In this document: one piece after another, positions 17,479 through 27,239 of the stretch
Position numbering within the stretch: position 1 is the stretch's first letter
Layout: each line of letters begins with the position of its first letter
Source of the DNA: Gammaproteobacteria bacterium
GTDB lineage: Bacteria > Pseudomonadota > Gammaproteobacteria > Competibacterales > Competibacteraceae
DNA: 59,904 nucleotides
Assembly (NCBI GenBank): GCA_024234995.1
Contig: JACKNF010000018.1
Location: forward strand, 1-59,904
Direction of reading: 5' to 3'
Made by a program: the position numbers and the translations under genes
The notes under the pieces: model-generated
Told to the model about the DNA's origin: nothing
Databases searched by the model: none
The model's input: only the letters and a program-made list of their open reading frames with translations

Positions 17479-18305
17479 AGCACGATCCACCCTTCAAATA
17501 CAGTTGCAGCCGGCCCGGTCATCGTCACTGATTCACCCTCGCCGGTCCAGTGAATCTCCAATTCGCCACCGGGCAGCTCTACCCGGACGTTTGGGCATAG
17601 CCGGTTCCATAGCTGCCCCACAACGGCTGCCGCACAGGCACCGCTGCCACAAGCCAGCGTTTCACCCGCGCCGCGCTCAAACACCCGCAAGCGGATGTGG
17701 TTTGGATCGACAACTTGCATGAAGCCAACATTTGCACGTTTGGGGAAACGGCTATGCTGTTCGATCAATGGTCCCAAATGCGCGACCGGGGCTTGATCAA
17801 CATCGTTGACTATTACGACTGCATGCGGGTTGCCCATTGACACGACGCCAATCTCAAGTTCCATGCCATCAACGGTGATAGCATAGCGCAGGGCACGCTC
17901 CGTGGCGAAGAATGGAACATTGGCCGGTTCCAATCGGGGCGGACCCATATCTACCATGACCTGGCCATCGGGTAGGAGGCGCAGTTGCAGCAAACCGGCT
18001 AGGGTTTCGACACACAGTTCATTTTTTGGGGTTAGACCCCGGTCCCGAACGAAGCGGGCAAAACACCGGGCGCCATTACCGCATTGCTCAACTTCGCTGC
18101 CGTCAGCGTTGAAGATGCGGTAGCGGAAATCAACATCTGCGCGCTGCGATGCTTCTACTAGGAGAATTTGGTCGCAGCCGATACCAAAGCGGCGATCTGC
18201 CAAATGACGAATGTGTTCTGGTGCCAGCGCCACGGTCTGGTTGATGCTATCGATCACTACGAAATCGTTGCCGAGCCCCTGCATTTTAGTGAACTTAAGA
18301 ATCAT
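17475..18305 (-). CDS. dapF: Diaminopimelate epimerase
   Basis: Converts LL- to meso-diaminopimelate for lysine and peptidoglycan synthesis. The 276-residue protein has the two-fold symmetric DapF layout: KMQGLGNDFVVID at the N-terminus, the first catalytic cysteine in QCGNGARCF near residue 75, and the second in ETLACGSGACAA near 218. It forms an overlapping pair with the DUF484 gene. The gene upstream (18380-19615) is a LysA-like decarboxylase of a different subfamily rather than ordinary lysA. Confidence 0.95.
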   Translation of the reverse strand: MILKFTKMQGLGNDFVVIDSINQTVALAPEHIRHLADRRFGIGCDQILLVEASQRADVDFRYRIFNADGSEVEQCGNGARCFARFVRDRGLTPKNELCVETLAGLLQLRLLPDGQVMVDMGPPRLEPANVPFFATERALRYAITVDGMELEIGVVSMGNPHAVVIVNDVDQAPVAHLGPLIEQHSRFPKRANVGFMQVVDPNHIRLRVFERGAGETLACGSGACAAAVVGQLWNRLCPNVRVELPGGELEIHWTGEGESVTMTGPAATVFEGWIVL

Positions 18306-18379
18306 GATATTATTTCAATATTCATCTAGTTGATCTAAGAAATATTTTTACAATCTCTCTATTGTCAATGCTAAGATTC

Positions 18380-19615
18380 CTAGATCAATACTTCAACACA
18401 AGCCGGATGACTCAGAAACCTTGCTGGGCTGGCGCTTAGACCATAAGCGCCTGATTGAAAGACCACAATCAGATCGCCAACCTCAGCCTTTGCCAATTCC
18501 ATCCGGTCTGCCAGTATATCGAGCGGTGTACACAAGGGTCCTACCACCGACACAACTTCCCGTTCAGTGCCGGCTACCCGGTTGCCAACCACTACCGGAT
18601 AATTTTTGCGCACGACTTGACCAAAATTGCCTGACACGGCCAAGTGGTGATGCAGGCCACCATTGGTTATTAGAAAAGTGTGGCCGCGCGATACCTTGCG
18701 ATCTACGACTTCAGTGACATAAATACCTGCCTCACCGACCAGATAGCGTCCTAGTTCTAACACCACATGGGCTTCGGGCAACTGCTCCTTGATCCGTGGC
18801 AGCCAATGATCCAGATTGGCCGCGACTGGCTCCAGGTCGAGTGGCGTGTCACCAGGGAAATAGGGGATACCGAAACCGCCGCCGATATTCAGTATTTGTA
18901 CCGGCGATGGTGCATCTATCGCTAGCCGCAACGCCAGCTCAAACGTGCGGTCGTGAGCATCGATGAGCGCCTCCGGGCGCAGGTTTTGCGAACCGCTAAA
19001 AATATGAAAACCGCGAAAATTTAGATCTAACTGCTTGATCCGTTTCAGCAGCATTGGCGTCTGCTCAGCATCAACTCCAAATGGCTTGGGTCCGCCGCTC
19101 ATCTTCATTCCAGATGCTTTTAACTCAAAATCCGGATTAACCCGCACTGCAACCCGTGGTTGTTGGCCCTGTTCGTATCCCAGTTGAGCCACTCTTTCTA
19201 GCTCCCCAGCAGATTCCAGATTAATAGTGATGCCTGCTGCAATCGCGGCTGTCAACTCAAGGGGACGCTTGCCAGGGCCGGCAAAGCTGATTTCAGCCGG
19301 GTCCATGCCGGTATCCAGCGCAACGGATAATTCACCGAGCGAGGCTACATCCAGGCCATCTACCAAATTAGCTAGATGTTGCACCACTGCTGGCATCGGA
19401 TTTGCCTTGACAGCGTAGTGCAGCTGAATGGCGGAAGGCAGCTGGTTGCGTAGAAGAGCAATCCGTTCATCCAGCAATCGGCGATCATAGGCGTAAAATG
19501 GAGTTTGTCCGGCTCGTGTTACCAATTGCGTTAAGGGAATGCCGCCAATGTGCAGACAGTCATTAATAATTGGAAATTGGCTCATTGGCCAGTGGGTGGG
19601 ACGAACGGTACTCAT
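18380..19615 (-). CDS. PLP-dependent decarboxylase, exosortase A system-associated type (LysA/ornithine decarboxylase fold)
   Basis: A 411-residue fold-type III PLP enzyme. The PLP lysine is in HYAVKANPMP near residue 62. The second half has GGGFGIPYFPGDTPLD, ELGRYLVGEAGIYV, LHHHLAVSGNFGQV, VGPLCTPLDILADR and FQSGAYGLSAS. Those C-terminal blocks are characteristic of the decarboxylases linked to exosortase A/EPS systems, not of plain diaminopimelate decarboxylase. Yet it sits next to dapF, where lysA is usually found. No exosortase, PEP-CTERM or polysaccharide gene is in the window. ATG at 19615 is chosen because the 37 extra upstream codons do not resemble the family. Confidence 0.82.
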   Translation of the reverse strand: MSTVRPTHWPMSQFPIINDCLHIGGIPLTQLVTRAGQTPFYAYDRRLLDERIALLRNQLPSAIQLHYAVKANPMPAVVQHLANLVDGLDVASLGELSVALDTGMDPAEISFAGPGKRPLELTAAIAAGITINLESAGELERVAQLGYEQGQQPRVAVRVNPDFELKASGMKMSGGPKPFGVDAEQTPMLLKRIKQLDLNFRGFHIFSGSQNLRPEALIDAHDRTFELALRLAIDAPSPVQILNIGGGFGIPYFPGDTPLDLEPVAANLDHWLPRIKEQLPEAHVVLELGRYLVGEAGIYVTEVVDRKVSRGHTFLITNGGLHHHLAVSGNFGQVVRKNYPVVVGNRVAGTEREVVSVVGPLCTPLDILADRMELAKAEVGDLIVVFQSGAYGLSASPARFLSHPACVEVLI

Positions 19616-19926
19616 GAGTTTCTGCCTTATGATCTTTAGCCATTGATTCTTATTGGAAGTCGAGCAGATCTTCTGCTCTGTGAATCTCTGTGGCCTTATT
19701 GGATCAAGGAATTGCGTCTTAATCAACGGTTCAACAAGAGATTGAGCGTTTTGCCATTTGCCGCCGCTCCTATTGGGATCGGCCGGACAAGCGGTAGATA
19801 AGTAATTCCACTATAATTTTAAATAAACATGCTGTAGTCAGTTAAAAAATGCATGTGTTAACATATTGAGATTAATAAAGCGATCTCATCGGAATCCGGT
19901 TACCTGCTTTATTTATGGAAATAATT
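19616..19926. other. Divergent intergenic region
   Basis: Upstream region shared by the PLP decarboxylase (minus) and the FecR/LysM gene (plus). It turns AT-rich from 19800 on (ACTATAATTTTAAAT at about 19809-19823 contains a good TATAAT hexamer). I see no paired -35 at ideal spacing and no RNA gene. Confidence 0.4.
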
Positions 19927-21567
19927 ATGAAGCTAACTATCAGATTGTATAAACTGTATAAATTATTGGGTTTGCTGCTTTGTCTCTGGCCAGGTATTGC
20001 TACCACGGCATATTCCCAGGAGTGGATTTATACTGTCCGTCCTGGTGACAATTTATGGAATATTGCCGCTGATTATCTGACCCGCATGGATTACTGGCGG
20101 CGTTTACAAGCGCTCAATCAAGTTGCTGATCCGCAACAGCTGCCGCCGGGGATGAAACTCCGTATCCCTGTTACTTGGCTGAAAGGTCAACCTACGGCGG
20201 CCCGGGTTCTCAGCGTGCAAGGCACCGCAGAGGTTAAGGTTGCTTTTACCGGTCAAACGATGACGGTCACAGCTGATTTGTTGTTGCACAGTGGTGACGA
20301 AATTCGTACTGGTTCCGATGGTAACGTGAATGTGGAATTTGGCGATGGCTCCCGGCTGTTAGTGCAAGCCAATAGTTTTCTGGTTATGGATACCTTGAGT
20401 GCCTATGGTGATGCTAATATGGTGGACACTCGTCTCCGTTTGCAACAGGGGCGCGTAGACAACCAGGTCACACGCCGCCGGAGTCCCCGTACCCGCTACG
20501 AAATCCTCACGCCTGCTGCTACTTCGGCCGTGCGTGGCACCCGCTATCGGCTGAGTATGGATGCGGGTGACGCAACCGCACGCACGGAAGTGCTGGAAGG
20601 TGCGGTAGAACTCCGTGGCACGCGCCAAATCCGGACCGTAACCGGCGGATTTGGCGCGCTGGCTGAAATCGGAAAGCCGCCCGCAGCACCTGTACCGCTG
20701 CTGCCGCCGCCGGTGGCCGCTGATTTGCCCCCGGTCGTGACGCACTCACCCATTCAATTGAGCTTTCCCGCCCTCAAGGGCGCAACTGCTTATCGCGCGC
20801 AAATTGCGCCGACTGCGCAGTTTGAGACCTTGTTGTTTGATGCGGTCTCGGTAAATCCAGTGGTACGCGGCCCTGATTTGCCAGATGGCGATTATGCATT
20901 GCGCATTCGCGGCATTGATGCTAAGGGATTGGAAGGGCATGACGCCGATCATCGTTTCCGCTTGCATGCCCGTCCTGAGCCGCCGTTTCTCATCAAGCCA
21001 GCCGCTCAAAGTGCTGTTCTGGAACATGCCTTGGTTTTTGAATGGGCGGAGCCGCAGAATGCAGTGGCTTATCATGTTCAATTGGCTGAGGATGAGCACT
21101 TCAAAACATTGGTGTTCGATCTGCCGGAGTATGCCAAATCAAGCTTGACTCCAGATCAGACGCTGGAGCCCAAACGCTACTTCTGGCGGGTAGCGACTCA
21201 AGATGCGGCTGGCAGGATAGGCCCATTCAGCGATCCGCAATTTTTCAGGTTGCAAGCGACGCCAAAGCTGCAAGCGCCGGAAGTCACTGCCGGCACTATG
21301 ACGTTTCGCTGGAGCGCGGGCCTGCCTGGCCAGCAGTATCAATTCCAGCTGGCCAAAGACTTCCAGTTTGAAACGGTGATTGTCGATCAACGGGTATCTG
21401 AACCGCAATTGACCGTCTCCCGGCCCGAATCTGGCTTTCTTTACTTGCGTATGCGGACTATTGACGCGGATGGTTATGTGGGGCCCTATAGTCCAGCCCA
21501 GCGCATCGATGTTCCACCGGCCACTTATTGGCCATTTGCGATTCCCCTGTTAATTCTAGCATTATGA
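19927..21567 (+). CDS. Secreted LysM and FecR domain protein with fibronectin-like repeats
   Basis: A 546-residue exported protein. A signal peptide (KLLGLLLCLWPGIATTAYS) is followed by a LysM domain (YTVRPGDNLWNIAADYLT...PPGMKLRIP), a FecR domain (GDEIRTGSDGNVNVEFGDGS, then the PAATSAVRGTRYR segment), a Pro-rich linker and two or three fibronectin-like repeats up to about 525. A short hydrophobic tail ends the protein. LysM suggests binding to peptidoglycan. The stop overlaps the CHASE2 gene's ATG as ATGA, so the pair is coupled and the two extracytoplasmic parts may interact. ATG at 19927 has GGAA at good distance; one four codons upstream is also open. Confidence 0.85.
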   Translation: MKLTIRLYKLYKLLGLLLCLWPGIATTAYSQEWIYTVRPGDNLWNIAADYLTRMDYWRRLQALNQVADPQQLPPGMKLRIPVTWLKGQPTAARVLSVQGTAEVKVAFTGQTMTVTADLLLHSGDEIRTGSDGNVNVEFGDGSRLLVQANSFLVMDTLSAYGDANMVDTRLRLQQGRVDNQVTRRRSPRTRYEILTPAATSAVRGTRYRLSMDAGDATARTEVLEGAVELRGTRQIRTVTGGFGALAEIGKPPAAPVPLLPPPVAADLPPVVTHSPIQLSFPALKGATAYRAQIAPTAQFETLLFDAVSVNPVVRGPDLPDGDYALRIRGIDAKGLEGHDADHRFRLHARPEPPFLIKPAAQSAVLEHALVFEWAEPQNAVAYHVQLAEDEHFKTLVFDLPEYAKSSLTPDQTLEPKRYFWRVATQDAAGRIGPFSDPQFFRLQATPKLQAPEVTAGTMTFRWSAGLPGQQYQFQLAKDFQFETVIVDQRVSEPQLTVSRPESGFLYLRMRTIDADGYVGPYSPAQRIDVPPATYWPFAIPLLILAL

Positions 21568-24452
21568 TTCAACTGCTTCGTTCCTATGAACATTTGTTCG
21601 AAAGAATAGGTTTGGCGCTCATGCTGGTGCTGCTGGCCTTCGTGCTGAACCAAACGGATTGGTTGAATCGCTGGAATTTGCTTTTCTACGACTGGAATCT
21701 GTCACATGGATCGCGGGCACCTGCTGAGGATATCGTCATTGTGGCGATTGATGAGCAGAGCTTGCGGAAACTAGGCCGCTGGCCATGGTCGCGCCACATG
21801 CACGCTGAGCTGGTGCGCAAACTTGCTGCATCTGGGGCGAAGGCGGTGGCGTTGGATATTGTGTTTGCCGAACCCGATGTTGCCCAGCCTGCAGCCGACA
21901 GGGATCTGGCCTCTGCACTGGCTGATTATGGCCGGGTGGTGTTGCCGGTGCTCAACGAACAAACCCGGCTGAACGGCCCATTGATCGAAACACTGCCGAT
22001 TCCAGCATTGGCAAAAGCCGCTGCCCGGCTGGGACACGTCGACGTGGAGTTAGACTCGGACAGCATTGCCCGTGGCATCTATTTGAAAGCAGGGCTTGGT
22101 TCGCCACGCTGGTCAACCCTGACCTTGGCATTGCTGGAGATGATGGATCCTAGCCGCTGGCAAACACTGCCTGGCCAGCATAACCTGACAGCAGGTCCGG
22201 TATTTTCCAAGTCATGGCAGCGTGATTATCACATTCTGATTCCCTTTGCGGGTCCAGCCGGGCACTTTCAGCGGGTGTCCTATGCCGATGTACTGCAGGG
22301 TAGTTTTGCGCCGGCTGCATTTTACGGCAAGTGGGTGCTGGTTGGCGTCACGGCTGCTGGTTTGGGAGATGCATTGCCCACCCCGGTTTCCGGGCAGGCA
22401 CAACCGATGCCGGGTGTGGAGTTCAACGCCAATATCCTCGATGCCCTGCTGCGAGGGATGCTGATCCAGCCGCTCTCTGAGAATAGCTCTCTCCTGTTGA
22501 CCGGGATATTAGTGTTGCTGCCATTGGTTATGTGCGCAGTTTGCACGCCGCGCTGGACGCTGCCCTTGTCAGGGTCAATATTGTTATTGACACTCGTTGT
22601 CAGCTTTGGACTCATGCAGATATTGCATCGCTGGTTCCCGCCGGTGGCGGCGCTGGTGGTGCAAGGGCTGAGTTGTCTATTGTGGATGGGGTGGCGCTGG
22701 CAGCAGGCGAGGCATGCACTGCTTACCGAGCAGGAACGCACTCAGGTAGCCCTGCATTCGATTGATGACGCTGTCATTGTCACGGATGTGCATGGCCTTG
22801 TGGAGTACCTGAATCCCAGGGCGGAATCTTTGCTGGGCTGTGCGCAGACGGCGTTACAAGGTCAGCCGCTGGGAGCGATTTTCCACTTGGCCAATGATTC
22901 TGATGGCCGATACCCGCTTGATCTGGCTGCTTTATGCTTGCAGCAGAACCAATTGTCCCAGTTGCCCGAAAACGGTGTGCTGGTGAGCCGTAATGGACGG
23001 GAGTATACGGTGCGTGCTTCGGCGGCGCCTATCCGCGATCCGCAGGGACAGGTGTTAGGTGTGGTCGTGGCGTTCAGCGATACTACCGAGGCCTGTCGGC
23101 TGACCGAACAGATGACGTACCAAGCCACTCACGATGCGCTGACGCAGTTGCCAAACCGGCATTTTCTTCAGGGTCGGCTTAAGCGCGCTATCATGCATGC
23201 GCGCCGCGTTAGACAGAGTTTTGCAGTGCTATATGTGGGCTTGGATCACTTCAAGAAAGTGAACGACGGCTTGGGCCATACTGCAGGAGATACCCTGCTG
23301 CGTGCAGCGGCAGCCCGGTTGCTGGTCTGCGGACGTGGAGAGGACACCATTGCGCGGTTGAGCGGTGATGAATTTGTTATTGTGCTGGAAAATCTATCCC
23401 AAGAAGATCAAGTGGCTGTATTCGCAAGAAAGATTCTGGAAGCACTCGCCCCTTGCTTCCGAATTGAGAGCCATGAATGTTTTATCACCGCCAGCATTGG
23501 CATCAGCTTGTTTCCCAAGGACGGTGAGGATGTGGAAACGCTTCTAAAGAATGCTGACATCGCGATGCACCGTGCTAAGGACGGGGGTCGTGATACGGTC
23601 GAATTTTACAGTCAGGACATGCACATCCGCGCTTTGGAGCGGCTGACTCTGGAACAAAGTCTGCGCTACGCCCTAGGCCGCCAGGAACTGGAAGTCCACT
23701 ACCAACCGCAGATGGATTTACAGCATGGCTGTATCATCGGGGTTGAGGCGTTACTGCGGTGGCGGCACTCCCAGCGAGGATTGATATCGCCAATAGAATT
23801 TGTGCCGCTGGCTGAGGAAACCGGTCTCATCGAAGGCATCGGTGAGTGGGTGCTGCGAACTGCCTGCAAGCAAGCCAAGGTGTGGCAGCAGGAAGGTTTT
23901 CCGCCGTTACGCATGGCGGTCAACCTGTCACCCCGCCAGTTTTGGCGGCCCGGTATAGTTGAAATGATTGACCGGGTTCTGAGAGAGACCGGGCTGGAGC
24001 CTTGCTATCTCGATTTGGAGATTACCGAAGGGCTGCTCATGAAAGATGTGGAGGACAGTATTGCAATACTGCATGCGCTCAAGAGGATGGGTATACATCT
24101 GTCTATTGACGATTTTGGTACCGGCTATTCGTCTCTGAGCTATCTAAAGCGCTTCCCGATCGATCAATTGAAGATCGACAAGTCTTTTGTCAGCGATGTC
24201 ACTGTTAACCAGGATAATACCTCCATCGCCATGGCGGTCATCGCGATGGCGCATAATATGCGGCTCAAAGTGATTGCTGAAGGCGTTGAAAATCCGGCGC
24301 AATTAGCTTTTCTGCAAAAATATCAATGTGATGAGATACAAGGTTACTACTTAAGCCGTCCGGCCCCGGCGCAGCAAATTCGTGCGTTGTTACGGGGAGA
24401 ATTATTAAGTGCGGCGTTGAAAGATCCGAACAGCCGGCGATTAACCGGGTAG
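21564..24452 (+). CDS. CHASE2-PAS-GGDEF-EAL membrane signalling protein
   Basis: A 962-residue cyclic-di-GMP enzyme. One transmembrane helix (14-30) leads into a periplasmic CHASE2 domain (about 35-300); three further helices follow (about 305-385). A PAS domain (about 400-515), a diguanylate cyclase domain and an EAL phosphodiesterase domain make up the cytoplasmic part. The GGDEF signature is S600-G-D-E-F, a variant often still active; no RxxD inhibitory site is seen just before it. The EAL motif is intact at 728-730 with DDFGTGYSSL and the AEGVEN loop. Its start overlaps the FecR/LysM gene, which is probably the periplasmic input partner of CHASE2. Confidence 0.93.
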   Translation: MIQLLRSYEHLFERIGLALMLVLLAFVLNQTDWLNRWNLLFYDWNLSHGSRAPAEDIVIVAIDEQSLRKLGRWPWSRHMHAELVRKLAASGAKAVALDIVFAEPDVAQPAADRDLASALADYGRVVLPVLNEQTRLNGPLIETLPIPALAKAAARLGHVDVELDSDSIARGIYLKAGLGSPRWSTLTLALLEMMDPSRWQTLPGQHNLTAGPVFSKSWQRDYHILIPFAGPAGHFQRVSYADVLQGSFAPAAFYGKWVLVGVTAAGLGDALPTPVSGQAQPMPGVEFNANILDALLRGMLIQPLSENSSLLLTGILVLLPLVMCAVCTPRWTLPLSGSILLLTLVVSFGLMQILHRWFPPVAALVVQGLSCLLWMGWRWQQARHALLTEQERTQVALHSIDDAVIVTDVHGLVEYLNPRAESLLGCAQTALQGQPLGAIFHLANDSDGRYPLDLAALCLQQNQLSQLPENGVLVSRNGREYTVRASAAPIRDPQGQVLGVVVAFSDTTEACRLTEQMTYQATHDALTQLPNRHFLQGRLKRAIMHARRVRQSFAVLYVGLDHFKKVNDGLGHTAGDTLLRAAAARLLVCGRGEDTIARLSGDEFVIVLENLSQEDQVAVFARKILEALAPCFRIESHECFITASIGISLFPKDGEDVETLLKNADIAMHRAKDGGRDTVEFYSQDMHIRALERLTLEQSLRYALGRQELEVHYQPQMDLQHGCIIGVEALLRWRHSQRGLISPIEFVPLAEETGLIEGIGEWVLRTACKQAKVWQQEGFPPLRMAVNLSPRQFWRPGIVEMIDRVLRETGLEPCYLDLEITEGLLMKDVEDSIAILHALKRMGIHLSIDDFGTGYSSLSYLKRFPIDQLKIDKSFVSDVTVNQDNTSIAMAVIAMAHNMRLKVIAEGVENPAQLAFLQKYQCDEIQGYYLSRPAPAQQIRALLRGELLSAALKDPNSRRLTG

Positions 24453-24949
24453 CTTGCGCTGGTATGGTGCGCACGGCTGCTTGCAACCGGGTCACTGTTG
24501 GATTGTGGCAGAATATCATCGCAGGGATGAAGTAGGTTCATTCAACGGAGGTTCACGGGTGGAATTTCCGGAAAAAATCCAGTGATGCCCGGTGGTTATG
24601 AAGAGCCTCAACCCGATATTGCCTTGCTGCGCTGAGACGCAATGGCTATTACAACTGTCCACTCTCATGCTGAAGATGTTTTGCTGATTATCGCAATATC
24701 CGATAGTGCTTTGCTGCGCTATGCTCGCAATCTCAAAGTCCTCCTGTATGTAAAAACGGCATTTTGAAAGTCTGGCTGTCCGGCTTTCAAAACCGGTCAC
24801 TCCTAACGCGCTCTCAAAAGGAAGAGCCGGATAATCCATTGCTTCGTAAAACGCTTTCTTCTTTGTGGAGAGAGTTAAAATTTGGGATCTAAGTTATTGA
24901 TTGATCTCGATGAACCGTTTTATCAGCCCGTAACCGGATCTGTTTTACA
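24453..24949. other. Intergenic region upstream of parC, no clear gene
   Basis: A 497-base gap. A 41-codon plus-strand frame (24642-24767) and a 107-codon minus frame (24839-24516) are open, but neither resembles a known protein or has a good ribosome binding site. A hairpin with stem TTGAAAG/CTTTCAA lies at about 24764-24790. Two imperfect copies of a TTGCTGCGCT block lie near 24625 and 24712. The last 80 bases, AT-rich, should hold the parC promoter. Confidence 0.4.
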
Positions 24950-27184
24950 ATGAATGAGCTTGCCTTATTTTCTGCCGATGCGACTGAGCGGTTGCCGCTC
25001 AAAATTTTCACCGAAAAGGCATACTTGGATTATTCCATGTATGTCATTCTCGATCGAGCGTTGCCGCATATCGGCGATGGCTTGAAGCCGGTGCAACGGC
25101 GCATTGTTTATGCCATGTCCGAATTAGGATTGAATGCTGGCGCCAAACATAAAAAATCCGCTCGCACCGTCGGCGATGTGCTGGGCAAGTACCATCCCCA
25201 CGGTGATTCCGCTTGCTACGAAGCCATGGTGCTCATGGCTCAGCCCTTCTCCTACCGTTATCCGCTGGTGGATGGACAAGGTAACTGGGGTTCGCCAGAC
25301 GATCCTAAATCCTTTGCTGCCATGCGCTATACCGAAGCGCGGCTGTCGCCGTTCGCGCAAGTGCTGTTGTCCGAGTTAGGTCAAGGCACGGTGGACTGGA
25401 CGCCCAATTTCGACGGCACACTGGACGAACCGGTGCTGCTGCCCGCCCGTTTGCCTAATCTGCTTTTGAACGGCGCGACGGGTATCGCTGTCGGCATGGC
25501 CACTGATATCCCACCGCACAATCTTGGCGAAATCGCTGCGGCCTGCGTCCTCTTGCTTGATCAGCCTGACAGTGATTTGAATGCCTTGTGTGAAATTATT
25601 CCCGCACCGGATTATCCGGGTGGAGCAGAAATCATTACCCCTCGTGAGGAACTGCGTAAGCTCTACCAAACGGGCAATGGCGGGGTGCGGCTGCGTGCGC
25701 GTTTTGAGCGGGAAAACGGTGATGTGGTGATCACTGCCTTGCCGCATCAAGTCTCCGGAGCACGGATCATGGAGCAGATTGCTGCACAGATGCGTGATAA
25801 AAAATTGCCGATGGTCGAAGACTTGCGTGACGAGTCCGATCATGAGAACCCGACCCGGCTGGTGCTGGCATTGCGCTCCAACCGGGTGGATGTGGATTTG
25901 CTGATGGATCACCTGTTTGCTACCACCGATTTAGAAAAGAGTTATCGGGTAAATCTGAATATGATCGGCTTGGATGGTCGGCCGCAGGTTAAAAATCTCA
26001 AACAAATCATCGAAGAATGGTTGTGTTACCGGGTTATCACGGTGCGCCGGCGATTGGAATTCCGCCTGAATCAGGTCGAGCAGCGCCTGCATATCCTGGA
26101 AGGGTTGTTGATCGCCTATCTCAACCTGGACGAAGTGATTCGCATCCTACGCACCGAAGAAAAACCCAAGCCTGTGCTGATCGCCCGCTTCCAGCTCTCC
26201 GATGTGCAGGCGGAAGCGATCCTGGAAACCAAGCTGCGTCATCTGGCCCGGCTGGAGGAAATGAAACTGCGCGGCGAGCAGGATCAATTGCATAAGGAAC
26301 AGGCGCAGTTGCAACTGCTGCTCGGTTCCGAAAAGCGGTTAAAGACGCTGATCCGCAAAGAGATTCAGGACGATGCCAAGCGCTATGCCGATCCGCGCCG
26401 TTGCCTGCTGGTCGAGCGGCGGGCAGCGCAGGCATTGGATGAAACCAGCCTGACGCCAAGCGAACCCATCATGGTCGTGCTGTCGCAGAAAGGCTGGGTG
26501 CGGGCCGCTAAAGGCCGCGAGATCGATGCTTCGGCGCTTAGCTACAAGTCCGGTGATGGTTTTCTGGCTCAAGCACAGGGGCGCAGCAATCAGCCAGTCG
26601 TGTTTTTCGACTCGACTGGACGAACCTATACCCTGCCGGTGGCGGGACTGGCCTCGGCGCGTGGGTACGGTGAGCCGCTAACTGGCAAGCTCAGTCCCCC
26701 AGATGGCGCGCGTTTTCTTCAGGTGCTGCTGAGCAATCCTGACGATCTCTACCTCTTGGCGACAGATGCTGGCTATGGATTTATCTGTGCTTTCGACGAT
26801 CTGCTGAGTCGCAACAAAGCCGGCAAAGTCGTGCTGACCGTGCCGGAGGGCGCGCAAATCCTGCCACCGTTACCGGTCACCAGTCTGGAGACGGATCGGC
26901 TGGCCGCGGTGGGCAGCGGAGGACGATTGCTACTGTTTCCAGTGAAGGATCTGCCGCGGTTACCAAAAGGTAAAGGTAATAAAATTATCGACTTGCCTGG
27001 TGAAGAGCGGTTGGTCGCGCTGGCGCTCGTGTCGCCGGAAAGATGCCTGATTCTCACTGCCGGCAAGCGGGATATGACGTTGAAGCCAGCGGATCTGGAA
27101 GGCTATATCGGCGAGCGGGGGCGGCGAGGCAAGCCATTGCCGCGCGGGTTTCAACGAGTGGAGCGGATGGTTGCGGGGGAATAA
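24950..27184 (+). CDS. parC: DNA topoisomerase IV subunit A
   Basis: A 744-residue type IIA topoisomerase A subunit; with ParE it decatenates daughter chromosomes. The catalytic tyrosine is Tyr127 in AMRYTEARLS. The quinolone-determining region HPHGDSACYEA carries Ser87 and Glu91, the sensitive-type residues. The tower and coiled-coil region follows, then a C-terminal beta-pinwheel from about 500. The length and the weak pinwheel motifs fit ParC rather than GyrA, which is longer and has a GyrA box. parE is not adjacent. Its end converges on the sibling sRNA locus. Confidence 0.95.
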   Translation: MNELALFSADATERLPLKIFTEKAYLDYSMYVILDRALPHIGDGLKPVQRRIVYAMSELGLNAGAKHKKSARTVGDVLGKYHPHGDSACYEAMVLMAQPFSYRYPLVDGQGNWGSPDDPKSFAAMRYTEARLSPFAQVLLSELGQGTVDWTPNFDGTLDEPVLLPARLPNLLLNGATGIAVGMATDIPPHNLGEIAAACVLLLDQPDSDLNALCEIIPAPDYPGGAEIITPREELRKLYQTGNGGVRLRARFERENGDVVITALPHQVSGARIMEQIAAQMRDKKLPMVEDLRDESDHENPTRLVLALRSNRVDVDLLMDHLFATTDLEKSYRVNLNMIGLDGRPQVKNLKQIIEEWLCYRVITVRRRLEFRLNQVEQRLHILEGLLIAYLNLDEVIRILRTEEKPKPVLIARFQLSDVQAEAILETKLRHLARLEEMKLRGEQDQLHKEQAQLQLLLGSEKRLKTLIRKEIQDDAKRYADPRRCLLVERRAAQALDETSLTPSEPIMVVLSQKGWVRAAKGREIDASALSYKSGDGFLAQAQGRSNQPVVFFDSTGRTYTLPVAGLASARGYGEPLTGKLSPPDGARFLQVLLSNPDDLYLLATDAGYGFICAFDDLLSRNKAGKVVLTVPEGAQILPPLPVTSLETDRLAAVGSGGRLLLFPVKDLPRLPKGKGNKIIDLPGEERLVALALVSPERCLILTAGKRDMTLKPADLEGYIGERGRRGKPLPRGFQRVERMVAGE

Positions 27185-27239
27185 GCGGGATCAGGCATGA
27201 GGCATTGAAATCAAGGCTTCTTCAAAAGATAGCGCGCAT

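Noticed and set aside
19613..19726. An upstream start adding 37 residues to the PLP decarboxylase
   Set aside because: The extra residues do not match the family and the ATG at 19615 gives the expected N-terminus.
24516..24839. A 107-codon minus-strand frame upstream of parC
   Set aside because: No ribosome binding site, no recognisable domain and protein composition unlike neighbouring genes. It is noted only as part of the intergenic region.
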